Shown here: one piece after another, positions 16,614-25,457 of the stretch
How the letters are laid out: each line of letters begins with the position of its first letter
How positions within the stretch are numbered: the stretch's first letter is position 1
NCBI RefSeq assembly: GCF_003859805.1
Contig: NZ_RQZG01000001.1
Span: 124,001 to 188,000, forward strand
DNA: 64,000 bases
Source of the DNA: Arachnia propionica
Lineage (GTDB): Bacteria > Actinomycetota > Actinomycetes > Propionibacteriales > Propionibacteriaceae
Direction: 5' to 3'
Notes under the pieces: generated by a model
Database searches by the model: none
What the model was told of the DNA's origin: nothing
Seen by the model: only the letters and a program-made list of their open reading frames with translations
Position numbers and translations under genes: made by a program

Positions 16614-17798
16614 GTGAAACGCAGGATCTTTCTTGGAGCAGTCAGCCTCACCGCACTCGCCGCATGCAGTGGCGGCACCCACCAGGAGTCCACCGGATCA
16701 GGTTCTCCCACGCCGGGGAGCTCCGCCGGTGCCGGTGCACTGACCTTCACCGACGTCGCCGGACGCACCGTGACCCTCGAGGCGGCTCCGTCCCGCATCG
16801 TGCTGGGTGAGTCGAGACACGCCTATTCACTGCTCTTCCTGCAGCGCGACAACCTGCTGGACAAGGTGGTGGCCTGGGGTTCCGACCTGCAGAAGGCGGC
16901 GCCGGATGTCTACCAGCGCCTTGAGAAGGTCAAGCCAGAGGTGGCCGATCTCCCGGTCATCGGAAGCGTCTCGAAGGGTGATCTCAGCGTGGAGACGCTG
17001 CTGGAGCACAAGCCCGACCTGTTCCTGATGACCCTGGACCAGTACGAATCCGCCCAGCAGGAGGGCTTCGACGCCAAGCTGGACACCGCGGGCATCCCTT
17101 ACGCCGTGACGGACTTCAGACGCAAACCGGTGGACAACACCCACACCAGCGTCGAACTGCTCGGCACGATCTTCGGGGTCTCGGAGAAGGCCACCGAGTT
17201 CCTCACGTATTACGACTCCCTGGTCAAGCCGGTCACCGCTGCTGCGGCGGCGCGGGCCGAGGGCGAGCGCCCGGTGGCCTTCGTCTGGCGTTCGGCGGGG
17301 ATCTCGGAACCGGGGCGCACCTTCGGGGACAACAACTTCGGGCAGATCGTCGCGGCCAGTGGCGGGGTGAACCTGGGAACCACCCTCCTGGCGGGGCAGG
17401 ACGGCACCATCACGACTGAGCAACTGATCGCCTCCCAGCCTGCTCTCATCATCGCCACGGGGGGCGACTGGGAACAGCAGCAGCCGAGTGACAAGGCCAG
17501 CACCGGCTACGTCAAGCTGGGCTACAACGCGACACCGGAGCAGACCGACCAGACCCTGGCCCAACTCGTCAACGAGACCGGCTACGGCGAGCTCAAGGCA
17601 TTCGCCGACAAGCAGGTCTTCGGCATCTACCACCAGTTCTACGACGCTCCGTTCAACTTCCTCGCCTATCTGGCCTTCGCCGAGTGGCAGGGACTCCAGG
17701 TCGAGGGGCAGCCGGGCGTCGATCAGGTGTGGCGTGAGTTCCACACCAGGTTCATGCCGTTCGAGGCCGAGGGCGTCTTCGCCGCGAAGCTGTCGTGA
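16614..17798 (+). CDS. Iron/heme ABC substrate-binding lipoprotein
   Basis: 394-residue class III binding protein with a signal peptide and lipobox AAC near residue 16-18, followed by a Ser/Thr/Gly linker. The body carries DVAGRTVTLEAAPSRIVLGES, LLEHKPDLFLMTLDQYES and a C-terminal FNFLAYLAFAEWQGL, all typical of FecB/HmuT-like proteins. GTG at 16614 is preceded by GCAGGAG. It heads a three-gene operon, ending in a GTGA overlap with the permease. Placement behind the MhuD-like gene suggests heme or heme-derived iron as substrate, unproven. Confidence 0.88.
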   Translation: MKRRIFLGAVSLTALAACSGGTHQESTGSGSPTPGSSAGAGALTFTDVAGRTVTLEAAPSRIVLGESRHAYSLLFLQRDNLLDKVVAWGSDLQKAAPDVYQRLEKVKPEVADLPVIGSVSKGDLSVETLLEHKPDLFLMTLDQYESAQQEGFDAKLDTAGIPYAVTDFRRKPVDNTHTSVELLGTIFGVSEKATEFLTYYDSLVKPVTAAAAARAEGERPVAFVWRSAGISEPGRTFGDNNFGQIVAASGGVNLGTTLLAGQDGTITTEQLIASQPALIIATGGDWEQQQPSDKASTGYVKLGYNATPEQTDQTLAQLVNETGYGELKAFADKQVFGIYHQFYDAPFNFLAYLAFAEWQGLQVEGQPGVDQVWREFHTRFMPFEAEGVFAAKLS

Positions 17799-18856
17799 GC
17801 GGGGACGACCAGCCTGACGAGCTGCGTCAGCACCATCGGATCAGGAGACGTCGCATCCTGATCCTGCTGGGTCTGTCGCTGCTTCTCGTGCTCATGTACG
17901 TCGTCGCCATGCTCGTGGGACCCATGAACGTGCGTGCCGAGGACATCGTCCGCGTCCACCTGGGCCTGGAGATTCCCTCACAGACCCGGGTCATCGTGTT
18001 CGACCTGAGGACCCCGCCTGCCCTGATGGCCGTGCTGGTGGGGGCAGCACTCGGTCTGGCGGGTGCCCAGATGCAGACCATCCTTGACAATCCCCTGGCG
18101 GAGCCCTTCACCCTTGGTGTTTCGGCTGCGGCAGGATGTGGGGCAGCCGTCGTCATCGCGACGGGGGTGACGATCCCGTTCGCGCCCTCGGCGTCCGTGG
18201 CGCTGGGTGCGGCTGGTTTCGCGCTGATCGCCAGCCTGGTGATCGCCGGGGTCTCCCGGGCCCGCCGCTCGGGTCGGGAGACCATCATCCTGTTGGGCAT
18301 CGCGCTGGTCTTCGGCTTCCAGGCGGTGTTGATGTTGCTGCAGTACGGCGCCACGACGGAGTCGTTGCAGAGGATGGTGTTCTGGACCTTGGGGTCGTTG
18401 ATGCGTGCGAACTGGGTCTCCATCCTGACAGTGTTGGGTGCCTTGGTCGTCATCACGCCGATGTTCGTGGTGAACCAGGCCAAACTGACCGCACTGACCC
18501 TCGGTGAGTCACGGGCCAGGGCCATGGGGATCAAGGTTGACGACGTGCGGATGTGGTCCCTGCTCGGGGCCTCCTTGCTGGCTGCCGTGTCGGTGAGTGC
18601 CGTCGGGATCATCGGCTTCATCGGACTGGTCGGCCCCCACGTCGCGCGGATGCTGGTGGGGGAGGACCAGAGGTTGTTCGTACCGACGGCCATGACCTGC
18701 GGTGCACTGGTGCTGTGCACGGCCCACGCCGTCGCCCAGGTCGTGCTGCCGGGAGTGGTGCTGCCCGTCGGGATCCTCACCGCCATGGTGGGGGTGCCCA
18801 TCTTCGTCCTGATCATCATGAGTCGGCGTCGCACCACGTCGGCCATCGCCACGTGA
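17795..18856 (+). CDS. FecCD-family iron/heme transport permease
   Basis: 353-residue FecCD permease. About ten hydrophobic segments are present. Hallmarks are GAALGLAGAQMQTILDNPLAEPFTLGVSAAAG near residues 78-108, and GIIGFIGLVGPHVARMLVGEDQR in the C-terminal half. GTG start overlaps the binding-protein stop. It is the only permease gene in this operon, so the transporter should use a homodimer, as in BtuC/HmuU systems. A long soluble Arg-rich N-terminus (about 25 residues) precedes the first segment. Confidence 0.9.
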   Translation: MSGDDQPDELRQHHRIRRRRILILLGLSLLLVLMYVVAMLVGPMNVRAEDIVRVHLGLEIPSQTRVIVFDLRTPPALMAVLVGAALGLAGAQMQTILDNPLAEPFTLGVSAAAGCGAAVVIATGVTIPFAPSASVALGAAGFALIASLVIAGVSRARRSGRETIILLGIALVFGFQAVLMLLQYGATTESLQRMVFWTLGSLMRANWVSILTVLGALVVITPMFVVNQAKLTALTLGESRARAMGIKVDDVRMWSLLGASLLAAVSVSAVGIIGFIGLVGPHVARMLVGEDQRLFVPTAMTCGALVLCTAHAVAQVVLPGVVLPVGILTAMVGVPIFVLIIMSRRRTTSAIAT

Positions 18857-18866
18857 GGTCGGAGTC

Positions 18867-19619
18867 GTGCTGGAACTCAAGGGACTGGGTGTGAGCTATG
18901 GCGCGCACAGGGTCATCGAAGGGTTGGACCTGTGTCTCGAGGAGGGGCGTGTGGTGGGGCTGCTCGGTCCCAACGGATGTGGTAAGTCCTCCCTGATCCG
19001 CTCGATCGCGGGTGCCCAACGTCACGATGGTGTGGTCTCCTACCGAGGGCTCGTGGGGCAGGGACTCCGTGATCTCATCGGATACATGCCCCAGGAGATA
19101 CCCGGCCACGTGGTGCTGACCGCGCTGGAAGCGGTGCTGGTGGCGGCACGACGCGGTGGTTCGGTCTGGCGCGTCCGACGAAAAGAGGTTGAGCATGCCT
19201 ACCAGGCTCTGGCCAGTCTCGGGGTCGGCCGACTCGCCAACACCTACCTCGGTGAGTGCTCAGGAGGTCAACGTCAGTTGATCTCCTTGGCCCAGACCTT
19301 GGTCGGGGACCCCTCCCTGGTGCTGCTCGACGAACCGACGAGCGCGCTGGACCTGAAGCATCAGGTTCGGGTGCTGGCCCGTGTGCGTGAGCATGTCATG
19401 GATGCCGCCCGTCATCGGTTGGCGCTGGTGGCACTGCACGACATCAATCTGGGGGTTCGGTTCTGCGATGAGCTGGTGCTGATGACGGACGGAGCCGTGA
19501 TGGTCCAGGGAACGGTTGACCAGGTCTGCACTGGTGAGCACCTCAGCCGTGTCTACGACACCGAGGTGGTGGTCAGGGTCGGCGATGACGGCGTGCGGTA
19601 CGCCGTCGCGCTCGGCTGA
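18867..19619 (+). CDS. Iron/heme ABC transporter ATPase
   Basis: 250-residue ATPase of the FecE/HmuV type. Walker A is GPNGCGKSSLIRSI, the signature CSGGQRQLISLAQTL, and Walker B LVLLDEPTSALD with the H-loop ALHDINLGVRFCD. It begins ten bases after the permease stop with GGAG ahead of a GTG codon. The signature starts with Cys-Ser in place of Leu-Ser, a tolerated variant. Confidence 0.9.
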   Translation: MLELKGLGVSYGAHRVIEGLDLCLEEGRVVGLLGPNGCGKSSLIRSIAGAQRHDGVVSYRGLVGQGLRDLIGYMPQEIPGHVVLTALEAVLVAARRGGSVWRVRRKEVEHAYQALASLGVGRLANTYLGECSGGQRQLISLAQTLVGDPSLVLLDEPTSALDLKHQVRVLARVREHVMDAARHRLALVALHDINLGVRFCDELVLMTDGAVMVQGTVDQVCTGEHLSRVYDTEVVVRVGDDGVRYAVALG

Positions 19620-19658
19620 CCCACGTGAGCGGCCTGCACGGGCGGTACGGTTGATGGC

Positions 19659-20192
19659 ATGGCCCGAGCGAGCAACAGGACGCAGCTGCTGGAGGCCGCC
19701 ATCCGGGTGGCGGAACGGGAGGGGTTGCCAGCGGTGACCCTCGAGTCCGTCGCCACAGAGGCAGGGCTCACCAAGGGGGGGCTGCTGTACCATTTCCCGA
19801 CCCGTCGTGCCCTGCTGGTCGGGGTGTACACCCACCTGGCCGAGCTCTGGCATGCCGACATGGTGGCCGAGCTCGGCTCGCAGCCCGAGGATGCCGATCC
19901 CGGAGAACGGTTGCGTGCCTACATCCGGGTCTCGTCGCAGGCGATGAGCAAGGCGGAGTTGGTCTACCTGGCCGATGCCGGCGACGATCCGGACCTCACG
20001 GAGGACTGGAAACGGGTCTCTGACCGATGGATCCTCCCGATCGAGGAGGCAGCCGCCACGCACCCCGGGGTGGCGGTTGCCTGCCTTGCCGCCGATGGTC
20101 TGTGGGTCCATGACGCCTTGTCGGGTCGACAGCTGCCGCAGGAGGTGCGTGACCGGTTGGTGGCCCGGATCCTCGCACTGCTGGATCAGTGA
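19659..20192 (+). CDS. TetR-family transcriptional regulator
   Basis: 177-residue regulator. The N-terminal DNA-binding domain is seen in RTQLLEAAIRVAEREGLPAVTLESVATEAGLTKGGLLYHFPTRRALLVGVY, residues about 7-57, with the helix-turn-helix near 28-46. The C-terminal domain resembles the TetR_C_37-like group. It lacks a clear ribosome site, and a TACGGT just upstream may give a near-leaderless message. It converges on, and overlaps by seven bases, the MFS pump gene, which is its likely target through the operator-like repeat at 21700. Confidence 0.88.
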   Translation: MARASNRTQLLEAAIRVAEREGLPAVTLESVATEAGLTKGGLLYHFPTRRALLVGVYTHLAELWHADMVAELGSQPEDADPGERLRAYIRVSSQAMSKAELVYLADAGDDPDLTEDWKRVSDRWILPIEEAAATHPGVAVACLAADGLWVHDALSGRQLPQEVRDRLVARILALLDQ

Positions 20193-21688
20193 TCGTTGCT
20201 CTCGTAACGGCTGGCCTGGCTGCCGACCCCGTAGTTGCGCAACGCCAGGGTCGTCCAAGCGGTGGCCGCGGCCAGCACGACGGTGATGACGAGCAGCACC
20301 GCGAAATGAGCGCTGGTGAAGGCAGCGGATGCCGCATCGATGATCGTCGGATCCCCGGTGGCCTGCGCCTTGGCGATGCTCTCACCGGCTGAGGCAGGTG
20401 CCCCGTCGGGGAGCTGGATGCGGGCGGAGTAGAGCAGGCTCAGCAGACTTCCCAGCAGGGCGATGGCGATGAGGCCACCGAACTCGTAGGAGACCTCCTC
20501 CACCGAGGAGGCCATGCCGGCGCGGGAGGGTGGAGCGTTGCCGACGATGGCGGTGGATGCCACCGACATGGTGGCGCCCAGCCCTGCACCTGCGATCACC
20601 AGGCCGACCACAAGCAGCCATATGGAGCTCTGGGCGCCGAGGAGGGCGCAGAGCATGCCGAGCGTGGCGAGTCCGAAACCGCCACCGATGATGATCCGCA
20701 ACCCCAGGAGGTGGAGGAAGGCGCCACTGAGCAGGCTGGTGGGCAGGGAACCGAGGGCAACCGCCGTCACCACGAGTCCTGCCTGCAGTGGGCTGTACCC
20801 CTCCACCAGCTGGAAGCGTTGGGTGGTGGACATCTCCACGCCACCGATGCCGAACATGGAGATGGCGGCGGTGACCACACCGGTCGTGAAGGCCGGATTG
20901 TTGAAGACGGTGAAGTCCAGCAGGGGATCGGTCAGGTGCTGCTGTCGCCTCACGAAGAAAAGTCCGGTGACGATCGCCAGGATGACGCTGGGCACGGCGA
21001 TCTCCCACCGTGGTGGGAGGTGGGCGATCTCCTTGATGGTGAGAACGGTTCCGGTGAGTGTCGTCAGGGCCAGGAGCGAGGAGAGCCAGTCCCAGTGTTT
21101 CGAGGTGTCCACCGGGCTCGCCGCTGCGACCACAGGGGTGGCGATGAGAGCGACGAGGACCACGGGAATGTTGATGAGGAAGACCGAACCCCACCAGAGG
21201 TGCTCCAGCAGCAAGCCACCCATGATGGGCCCACCTGCCATGCCGATGATCGCGACACTGCCCCACACTCCGATGGCCAGATTGCGCTCACGTACGTCAT
21301 CGAAGGTCACCCGGATCAGGGCCAGGGTGGCGGGCATCATGCAGGCGGCACCCACGGCCAGCAGAGCCCGGGCTGCGATGAGGGAGAGCGGGGTGGTGGA
21401 GAAGGCAGCCCAGGTGGAGGCGATGCCGAAGACCACCAGGCCGATCAGGAACAGGCGACGGTGTCCGAGTCTGTCCCCCAGGGTGCCGGTGCCGAGCAGC
21501 AGCCCCGCCATCACCAGTGGGTAGGCGTTGATGATCCACAGTCCTTCGGAGGGCGATGCCCCGAGCTCGGCGGTGAGGGTCGGCAGTGCAGTGTAGAGGA
21601 TGGAGTTGTCCATGGCGATCATCAGCAGGCCGAAGCTGACGGTCGCCAGCAGCATCCAGCGCCGCAGGGGGGTGTTGTGTCGGACCAT
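20186..21688 (-). CDS. MFS drug transporter (DHA2, QacA/EmrB type)
   Basis: 500-residue multidrug efflux transporter with about 14 hydrophobic segments, the DHA2 (14-TMS) count. Motif A is GTLGDRLGHRRLFLIGLV, and motif C is seen in GSVAIIGMAGGPIMGGLLLEHLWWGSVFLINIP. The membrane acidic residue in MDNSILYTALPTL of segment 1 is typical of H+-antiporters of this group. I started it at the ATG at 21688. Substrate is unknown. A dyad upstream suggests repression by the neighbouring TetR protein. Confidence 0.9.
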   Translation of the reverse strand: MVRHNTPLRRWMLLATVSFGLLMIAMDNSILYTALPTLTAELGASPSEGLWIINAYPLVMAGLLLGTGTLGDRLGHRRLFLIGLVVFGIASTWAAFSTTPLSLIAARALLAVGAACMMPATLALIRVTFDDVRERNLAIGVWGSVAIIGMAGGPIMGGLLLEHLWWGSVFLINIPVVLVALIATPVVAAASPVDTSKHWDWLSSLLALTTLTGTVLTIKEIAHLPPRWEIAVPSVILAIVTGLFFVRRQQHLTDPLLDFTVFNNPAFTTGVVTAAISMFGIGGVEMSTTQRFQLVEGYSPLQAGLVVTAVALGSLPTSLLSGAFLHLLGLRIIIGGGFGLATLGMLCALLGAQSSIWLLVVGLVIAGAGLGATMSVASTAIVGNAPPSRAGMASSVEEVSYEFGGLIAIALLGSLLSLLYSARIQLPDGAPASAGESIAKAQATGDPTIIDAASAAFTSAHFAVLLVITVVLAAATAWTTLALRNYGVGSQASRYESNDH

Positions 21689-21699
21689 GCCCACACTGT

Positions 21700-21711
21700 A
21701 CCAGTTGGTAA
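21700..21711. promoter_or_regulatory. TetR-type operator candidate
   Basis: TACCAGTTGGTA has 5-base arms around a two-base centre, 12 bases before the MFS start. Minus-strand TTTACC and TACAGT elements around it give a plausible promoter, so a repressor bound here would block transcription of the pump. Confidence 0.45.
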
Positions 21712-21767
21712 AGTTTGGTTCCCTTTTCCGTTCTCTGCGGCAGAATGGAGAAAACTGAGGAGGAGTG

Positions 21768-22448
21768 ATGGGAATGGAAGCCGAGGAGGTGGCCGCCCAG
21801 CTGAGGTGTCCCCACGGTGAGATCGGGAAACAGTTCGGACAGGTGATGAACCTGAGGAACCTGACGATGATCGTCGAAGCGTTGGCGCAGCTTGACATCC
21901 ATGACGGGTCCCGGGTGCTGGAGGTGGGGTGCGGCAACGGTGGGCTGCTCGGTCACATCCTGTCGTTGGCGAAGGGGGTGCGCTACGCGGGGGTGGAGAT
22001 CTCCGCTGACATGGTCGAGGCGGCGCAGGCCTTCAATGCGCCCTTCCTGGCCGCAGGGCTTGCCGAGTACGTGCTGTTGGAGGATGCGACGGAGGGGTTG
22101 CCCTTCCCGGAGGACAGTTTTGACCGAGCCCTCAGCGTCAACACGGTCTACTTCCAGGAGGATCTGGGGTGCTGGTTGGGGGAGATGAGACGGGTGCTGG
22201 TGCCGTCGGGCAGGCTGTGCCTGACCTTTGCCGAGCGCGCGTTCATGCGGTCCCTCGCCTTCACCCGAGACGGTTTCCATCTGGTTGACGGTGATGAGGT
22301 GGTCTCAGTGGCGGGTGCGCAGGGGTGGACACTGTTGCGACGGGTTGACCGGCAGGATCTCGCGGTCTCCAAGGATGGGGAACTCGTGGAGCGGCCCTTC
22401 GTCCATCTGGTTCTCGAGAAGGGCGATGAGAGGATCCCGCCCAACTGA
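21768..22448 (+). CDS. Class I SAM-dependent methyltransferase
   Basis: 226-residue methyltransferase of the UbiE/Methyltransf_11 kind. Motif I is RVLEVGCGNGGLLGHIL near residues 44-60, the ribose contact VEISADMVEAA and motif post-I LLEDATEGLPFPEDSFD. A run of GAGGAGGAG precedes three possible starts (GTG 21765, ATG 21768, ATG 21774), and I used 21768. It is transcribed away from the MFS pump across a shared promoter region. Substrate is unknown; it may be part of the same TetR-controlled response, but only position suggests that. Confidence 0.8.
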   Translation: MGMEAEEVAAQLRCPHGEIGKQFGQVMNLRNLTMIVEALAQLDIHDGSRVLEVGCGNGGLLGHILSLAKGVRYAGVEISADMVEAAQAFNAPFLAAGLAEYVLLEDATEGLPFPEDSFDRALSVNTVYFQEDLGCWLGEMRRVLVPSGRLCLTFAERAFMRSLAFTRDGFHLVDGDEVVSVAGAQGWTLLRRVDRQDLAVSKDGELVERPFVHLVLEKGDERIPPN

Positions 22449-22515
22449 GGCCAGAGGGATCCTGGTGGTAGGCCGTGACGGACGACGGTCGAGCAAAGGC
22501 ACTGAGAACGAAAAA

Positions 22516-22537
22516 TGACCTCAAGAGCATGAGGTCA
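22516..22537 (-). terminator. Minus-strand intrinsic terminator, possibly displaced from tRNA-fMet
   Basis: Perfect 8-base arms TGACCTCA and TGAGGTCA with a six-base loop, followed on the minus strand by TTTTTCG. No minus-strand gene now ends here. It abuts one copy of the repeat found beside tRNA-fMet, so it may be that tRNA's original terminator. Confidence 0.5.
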
Positions 22538-22551
22538 ATTGTTCGAACGAG
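22521..22551. repeat. Left copy of repeat flanking recombinase remnant
   Basis: The 20 bases AGGTCAATTGTTCGAACGAG (22532-22551) recur at 23730-23749 with one mismatch. Extending left to 31 bases, 26 positions still match. The two copies bracket about 1.2 kb holding only the recombinase remnant, and are candidates for attL and attR. Confidence 0.6.
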
Positions 22552-23672
22552 ATCTTCCTGGTCGGCATCGCGCACTGCCGTCAGAACAACAGATCACGCC
22601 CGGTTCCGCCGACGCTGACTGCGTCGACGGGAGCTGGGGTATCTCAATGTCCGTAAGGATTTTGATGGGCGGTTGGTGAACACTGTTGATGTGGATCCGG
22701 TGCGGGCTCCGTTGATTCGGTGGGCGTTTGAGCAGTACGCCACGGGGGAATACAGCTTGGCGGGGTTGACGTTGGAGTTGGAGCGGCAGGGTTTGACGAC
22801 GCGTCGTACCGCTCGCTGGGTGGAGCGGCCGCTGTCTCGGAGTCAGTTGGCGTTGATCTTGCGGGATCCGTATTACATCGGGAAGGTGGTGTTCAAGGGG
22901 GAGGTGTTTCCTGGGCGTCATGTGCCGTTGGTCTCGGCGGAGTTGTTCGAGCGGGTGCAGCGGGTGTTGGATGTTCGGCGGCGTCGGACGCATCGGGATC
23001 AGCGGCACTGTCATTTTCTGCGGGGGTTGATGCAGTGTGGTCGGTGTCGGGCGGCTGGTCGGGAGAGTCAGTTGGTGTACTCCCAGCCGGTCAATCATGC
23101 GGGTCGGGCGTATGAGTACTACTCGTGTATCAATCGTATGGATGTGGGCTGCGGGTTGCCGCATCTACGGGTGAGCGATGTGGAGGACGCGTTGGTGCGG
23201 GAGGTGGCTGGGTTGCGGCTTGCTCCCGGGGTGGTGGCGCGGTTGCGGCAGGAGGTGACGGGGAGTTTGGAGGCGCGGCAGGCGGTGGAGCGGGAGGCCA
23301 GGCAGCGGCTGCGGAAGGAGTTGACGAAGCTGGATGCGCGGGAGGAGCGACTGCTGGATCTGGCTTCGGATGCGGAGTTGGGGACGACGCAGCTACGCAA
23401 ACGGCTGCGGGAGGTGCAGGTGCGTCGGGCGGTGGTGGTGCAGCGGTTGGAGGTCTCGGATGAGCAGCTGCGGCGAGAGACCGAGGGCGTGGTGGCGTAT
23501 CTGGATCTGTTGGGGGAGCCGGAGCGGTTCTACACCGCTGCGGTGCCCGCGGTGAGGCGGAAGTTGTTGGGGGCGTTCTTCTCCGGGATCTGGCTTGATG
23601 ATGGCGGTGAGGGTCCGTCGGTGCTGGTGGAGGAGCAGGATGTGGTGGCGCGGATCCGTGGAGGGTGCGAAA

Positions 23673-23700
23673 AAGGCGCCGGGCGGGTGCCCGACGCCTT
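23673..23700 (-). terminator. Intrinsic terminator downstream of tRNA-fMet
   Basis: Arms AAGGCG...CGCCTT with an inner GGGC/GCCC stem, followed on the minus strand by TTTTTCG. It lies 56 bases beyond the CCA end of tRNA-fMet and inside the readthrough part of the recombinase frame. Confidence 0.75.
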
Positions 23701-23718
23701 CTGCGTCGTTCCTTCCGG

Positions 23719-23749
23719 TCAAGACCTGAAGGTCGATTGTTCGAACGAG
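23719..23749. repeat. Right copy of repeat, beside tRNA-fMet
   Basis: AGGTCGATTGTTCGAACGAG (23730-23749) matches 22532-22551 at 19 of 20 positions and sits seven bases beyond the tRNA's CCA. It contains the palindromic core TTCGAA. In the minus orientation it is the tRNA's 3' flank, a usual place for an integration site. Confidence 0.6.
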
Positions 23750-23756
23750 TCGAACG

Positions 23757-23833
<77 letters not shown>

Positions 23834-23844
23834 TTGCTCGAACA

Positions 23845-23873
23845 ACAGTACACGACGCCGCCCTGGACGCCAA
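23845..23873 (-). promoter_or_regulatory. Promoter of tRNA-fMet
   Basis: Minus-strand TTGGCG (23873-23868) and TACTGT (23850-23845) are separated by exactly 17 bases and end 11 bases before the tRNA 5' end. Confidence 0.65.
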
Positions 23874-23931
23874 ATCGATGGCCGAGGGGTAGGATCGTTC
23901 GGGTCCTGTTCACCGATTCGGGAGATGACGC

Positions 23932-25455
23932 ATGAGCCTCAATCACCACTTCCGGCGCCTCGCCGCTCTGGTAGGTGTCCTGCTGGGCGTGAGCGTGCTG
24001 CTGGGTGCCTGCTCCAAACCGACAGGGGCCGGCGGCAGTCAGCCGGTGATTCTCAACGTCGGGGCCACCGCTGAACCAACAGGACTGGATCCCGCCACCA
24101 CCACAGGGGCTGGGACCCCGTTCGTGCTGTTGTACAACGTCTACGAGACGCTGGTGCGGATCAACGACCAGGGAGAGATCAAGCCCCTGCTCGCGAAGAG
24201 CTGGACCGTCAGCCCGGATGCCACGGTCTACACCTTCGACCTTGAGCCCTCGGCCACCTTCGCCTCGGGAAGCCCGGTCGATGCCCAGGCTGTCGTCGAC
24301 TCCCTGCTGCGCATCCGGGACGGCAAGGATACCACCCAGGTCCTCAGGTCCCAGATGGAGAAGGTCAAGGAGGTGACCGCGGTGGACGAGCACCAGGTCA
24401 GGGTCACGCTCACCGGGCCGAGCCAGCAGTGGCTCTACGACATGACCTCCACCGCCGGCATCATCTACGACCTCGGTGCAGCCACCGACCTCAGCACCAC
24501 TCCGGCGGGTTCCGGGCCCTATGTCTTCTCCTCACACGACGTCGGCTCCAGCGTCACCCTCAAACGCAACGAGAACTACTGGGGCACCGGGCCACGCGTC
24601 GACGAGGTGAACTTCCGGTACTACGCCGATGCCAATGCCATGGTCACCGCCATGCTCTCCGGTCAGCTCGACATCGTGTCCAACCTCACGGTGCCGCAGG
24701 CCGTCGACCAGTTCAGCGACGCCGCCAGGTTCAAGGTCCTCGAGGGCACCACCGATGGTGAGGTGGTTCTCGGTTTCAACCATGTCAATCCGGCACTGCA
24801 GGACGTCAGGGTCCGACAGGCCATCAACCATGCCATCGACAGGCAGGCGATCATCGATGGCGCCTGGGGCGGCAAGGGAACCCTGATCGGCTCCATGGTG
24901 CCCCCCACGGATCGCTGGTACGAGGACCTCTCCAGGACCTACCCCCATGACCCCGAGAAGGCCAGGGCCCTGCTGGCCGAGGCCGGGCACGCCGAAGGGC
25001 TCACCCTGCGTCTGCGTGTACCCAACCTGCCGTACGCCCCGCCCATCGCCCGACTCGTCGCCGCCCAGTTGCGTGAGGTCGGTATCGAGGTGGTCACCGA
25101 GGAGCTCGAGTTCGCCACCTGGTTGGAATCGGTCTACAAGCAACGCGACTACGACATGACCGTCGTCGCCCACGTCGAGCCCTGGGATCTCGCCGCCTTC
25201 GCACGCAGTGACTACTACTGGGGCTACGACAATCCCGAGTTCACCGAACTGATGGCCGCAGCCGACGCCACCACCACGGAGGCTGAGCACACCGCGACCC
25301 TCAAGAAGGCCGCCAAGGTGCTCGCCGACGATGCCGCAGCCGACTGGCTGTTCCTGCTGCCGAACATCATCATCACCACCACGGAGGTCTCCGGGATCGC
25401 AGCCAACGGCACGGGGCTGTCCTTCGACCTGACCCACGTGGCCACCAGCCGCTGA
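23932..25455 (+). CDS. Peptide/nickel-type ABC substrate-binding lipoprotein
   Basis: 507-residue SBP_bac_5 protein with a signal peptide and lipobox GAC at about residue 25-27. Family motifs include GLDPATTTGAGTPFVLLYNVYETLV near the N-terminus and the conserved GTLIGSMVPP and AINHAIDRQAIIDGAWGG regions. These bind dipeptides, oligopeptides, nickel chelates or glycosides. GGAG precedes the ATG by about eight bases. It heads a five-gene operon. Binding pocket residues do not reveal a ligand. Confidence 0.9.
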   Translation: MSLNHHFRRLAALVGVLLGVSVLLGACSKPTGAGGSQPVILNVGATAEPTGLDPATTTGAGTPFVLLYNVYETLVRINDQGEIKPLLAKSWTVSPDATVYTFDLEPSATFASGSPVDAQAVVDSLLRIRDGKDTTQVLRSQMEKVKEVTAVDEHQVRVTLTGPSQQWLYDMTSTAGIIYDLGAATDLSTTPAGSGPYVFSSHDVGSSVTLKRNENYWGTGPRVDEVNFRYYADANAMVTAMLSGQLDIVSNLTVPQAVDQFSDAARFKVLEGTTDGEVVLGFNHVNPALQDVRVRQAINHAIDRQAIIDGAWGGKGTLIGSMVPPTDRWYEDLSRTYPHDPEKARALLAEAGHAEGLTLRLRVPNLPYAPPIARLVAAQLREVGIEVVTEELEFATWLESVYKQRDYDMTVVAHVEPWDLAAFARSDYYWGYDNPEFTELMAAADATTTEAEHTATLKKAAKVLADDAAADWLFLLPNIIITTTEVSGIAANGTGLSFDLTHVATSR

Positions 25456-25457
25456 CG

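Noticed and set aside
22449-22618. Intact N-terminal resolvase domain for the recombinase
   Set aside because: The 170-base gap is too short, and an in-frame stop lies at 22616-22618. No catalytic-Ser motif in any frame.
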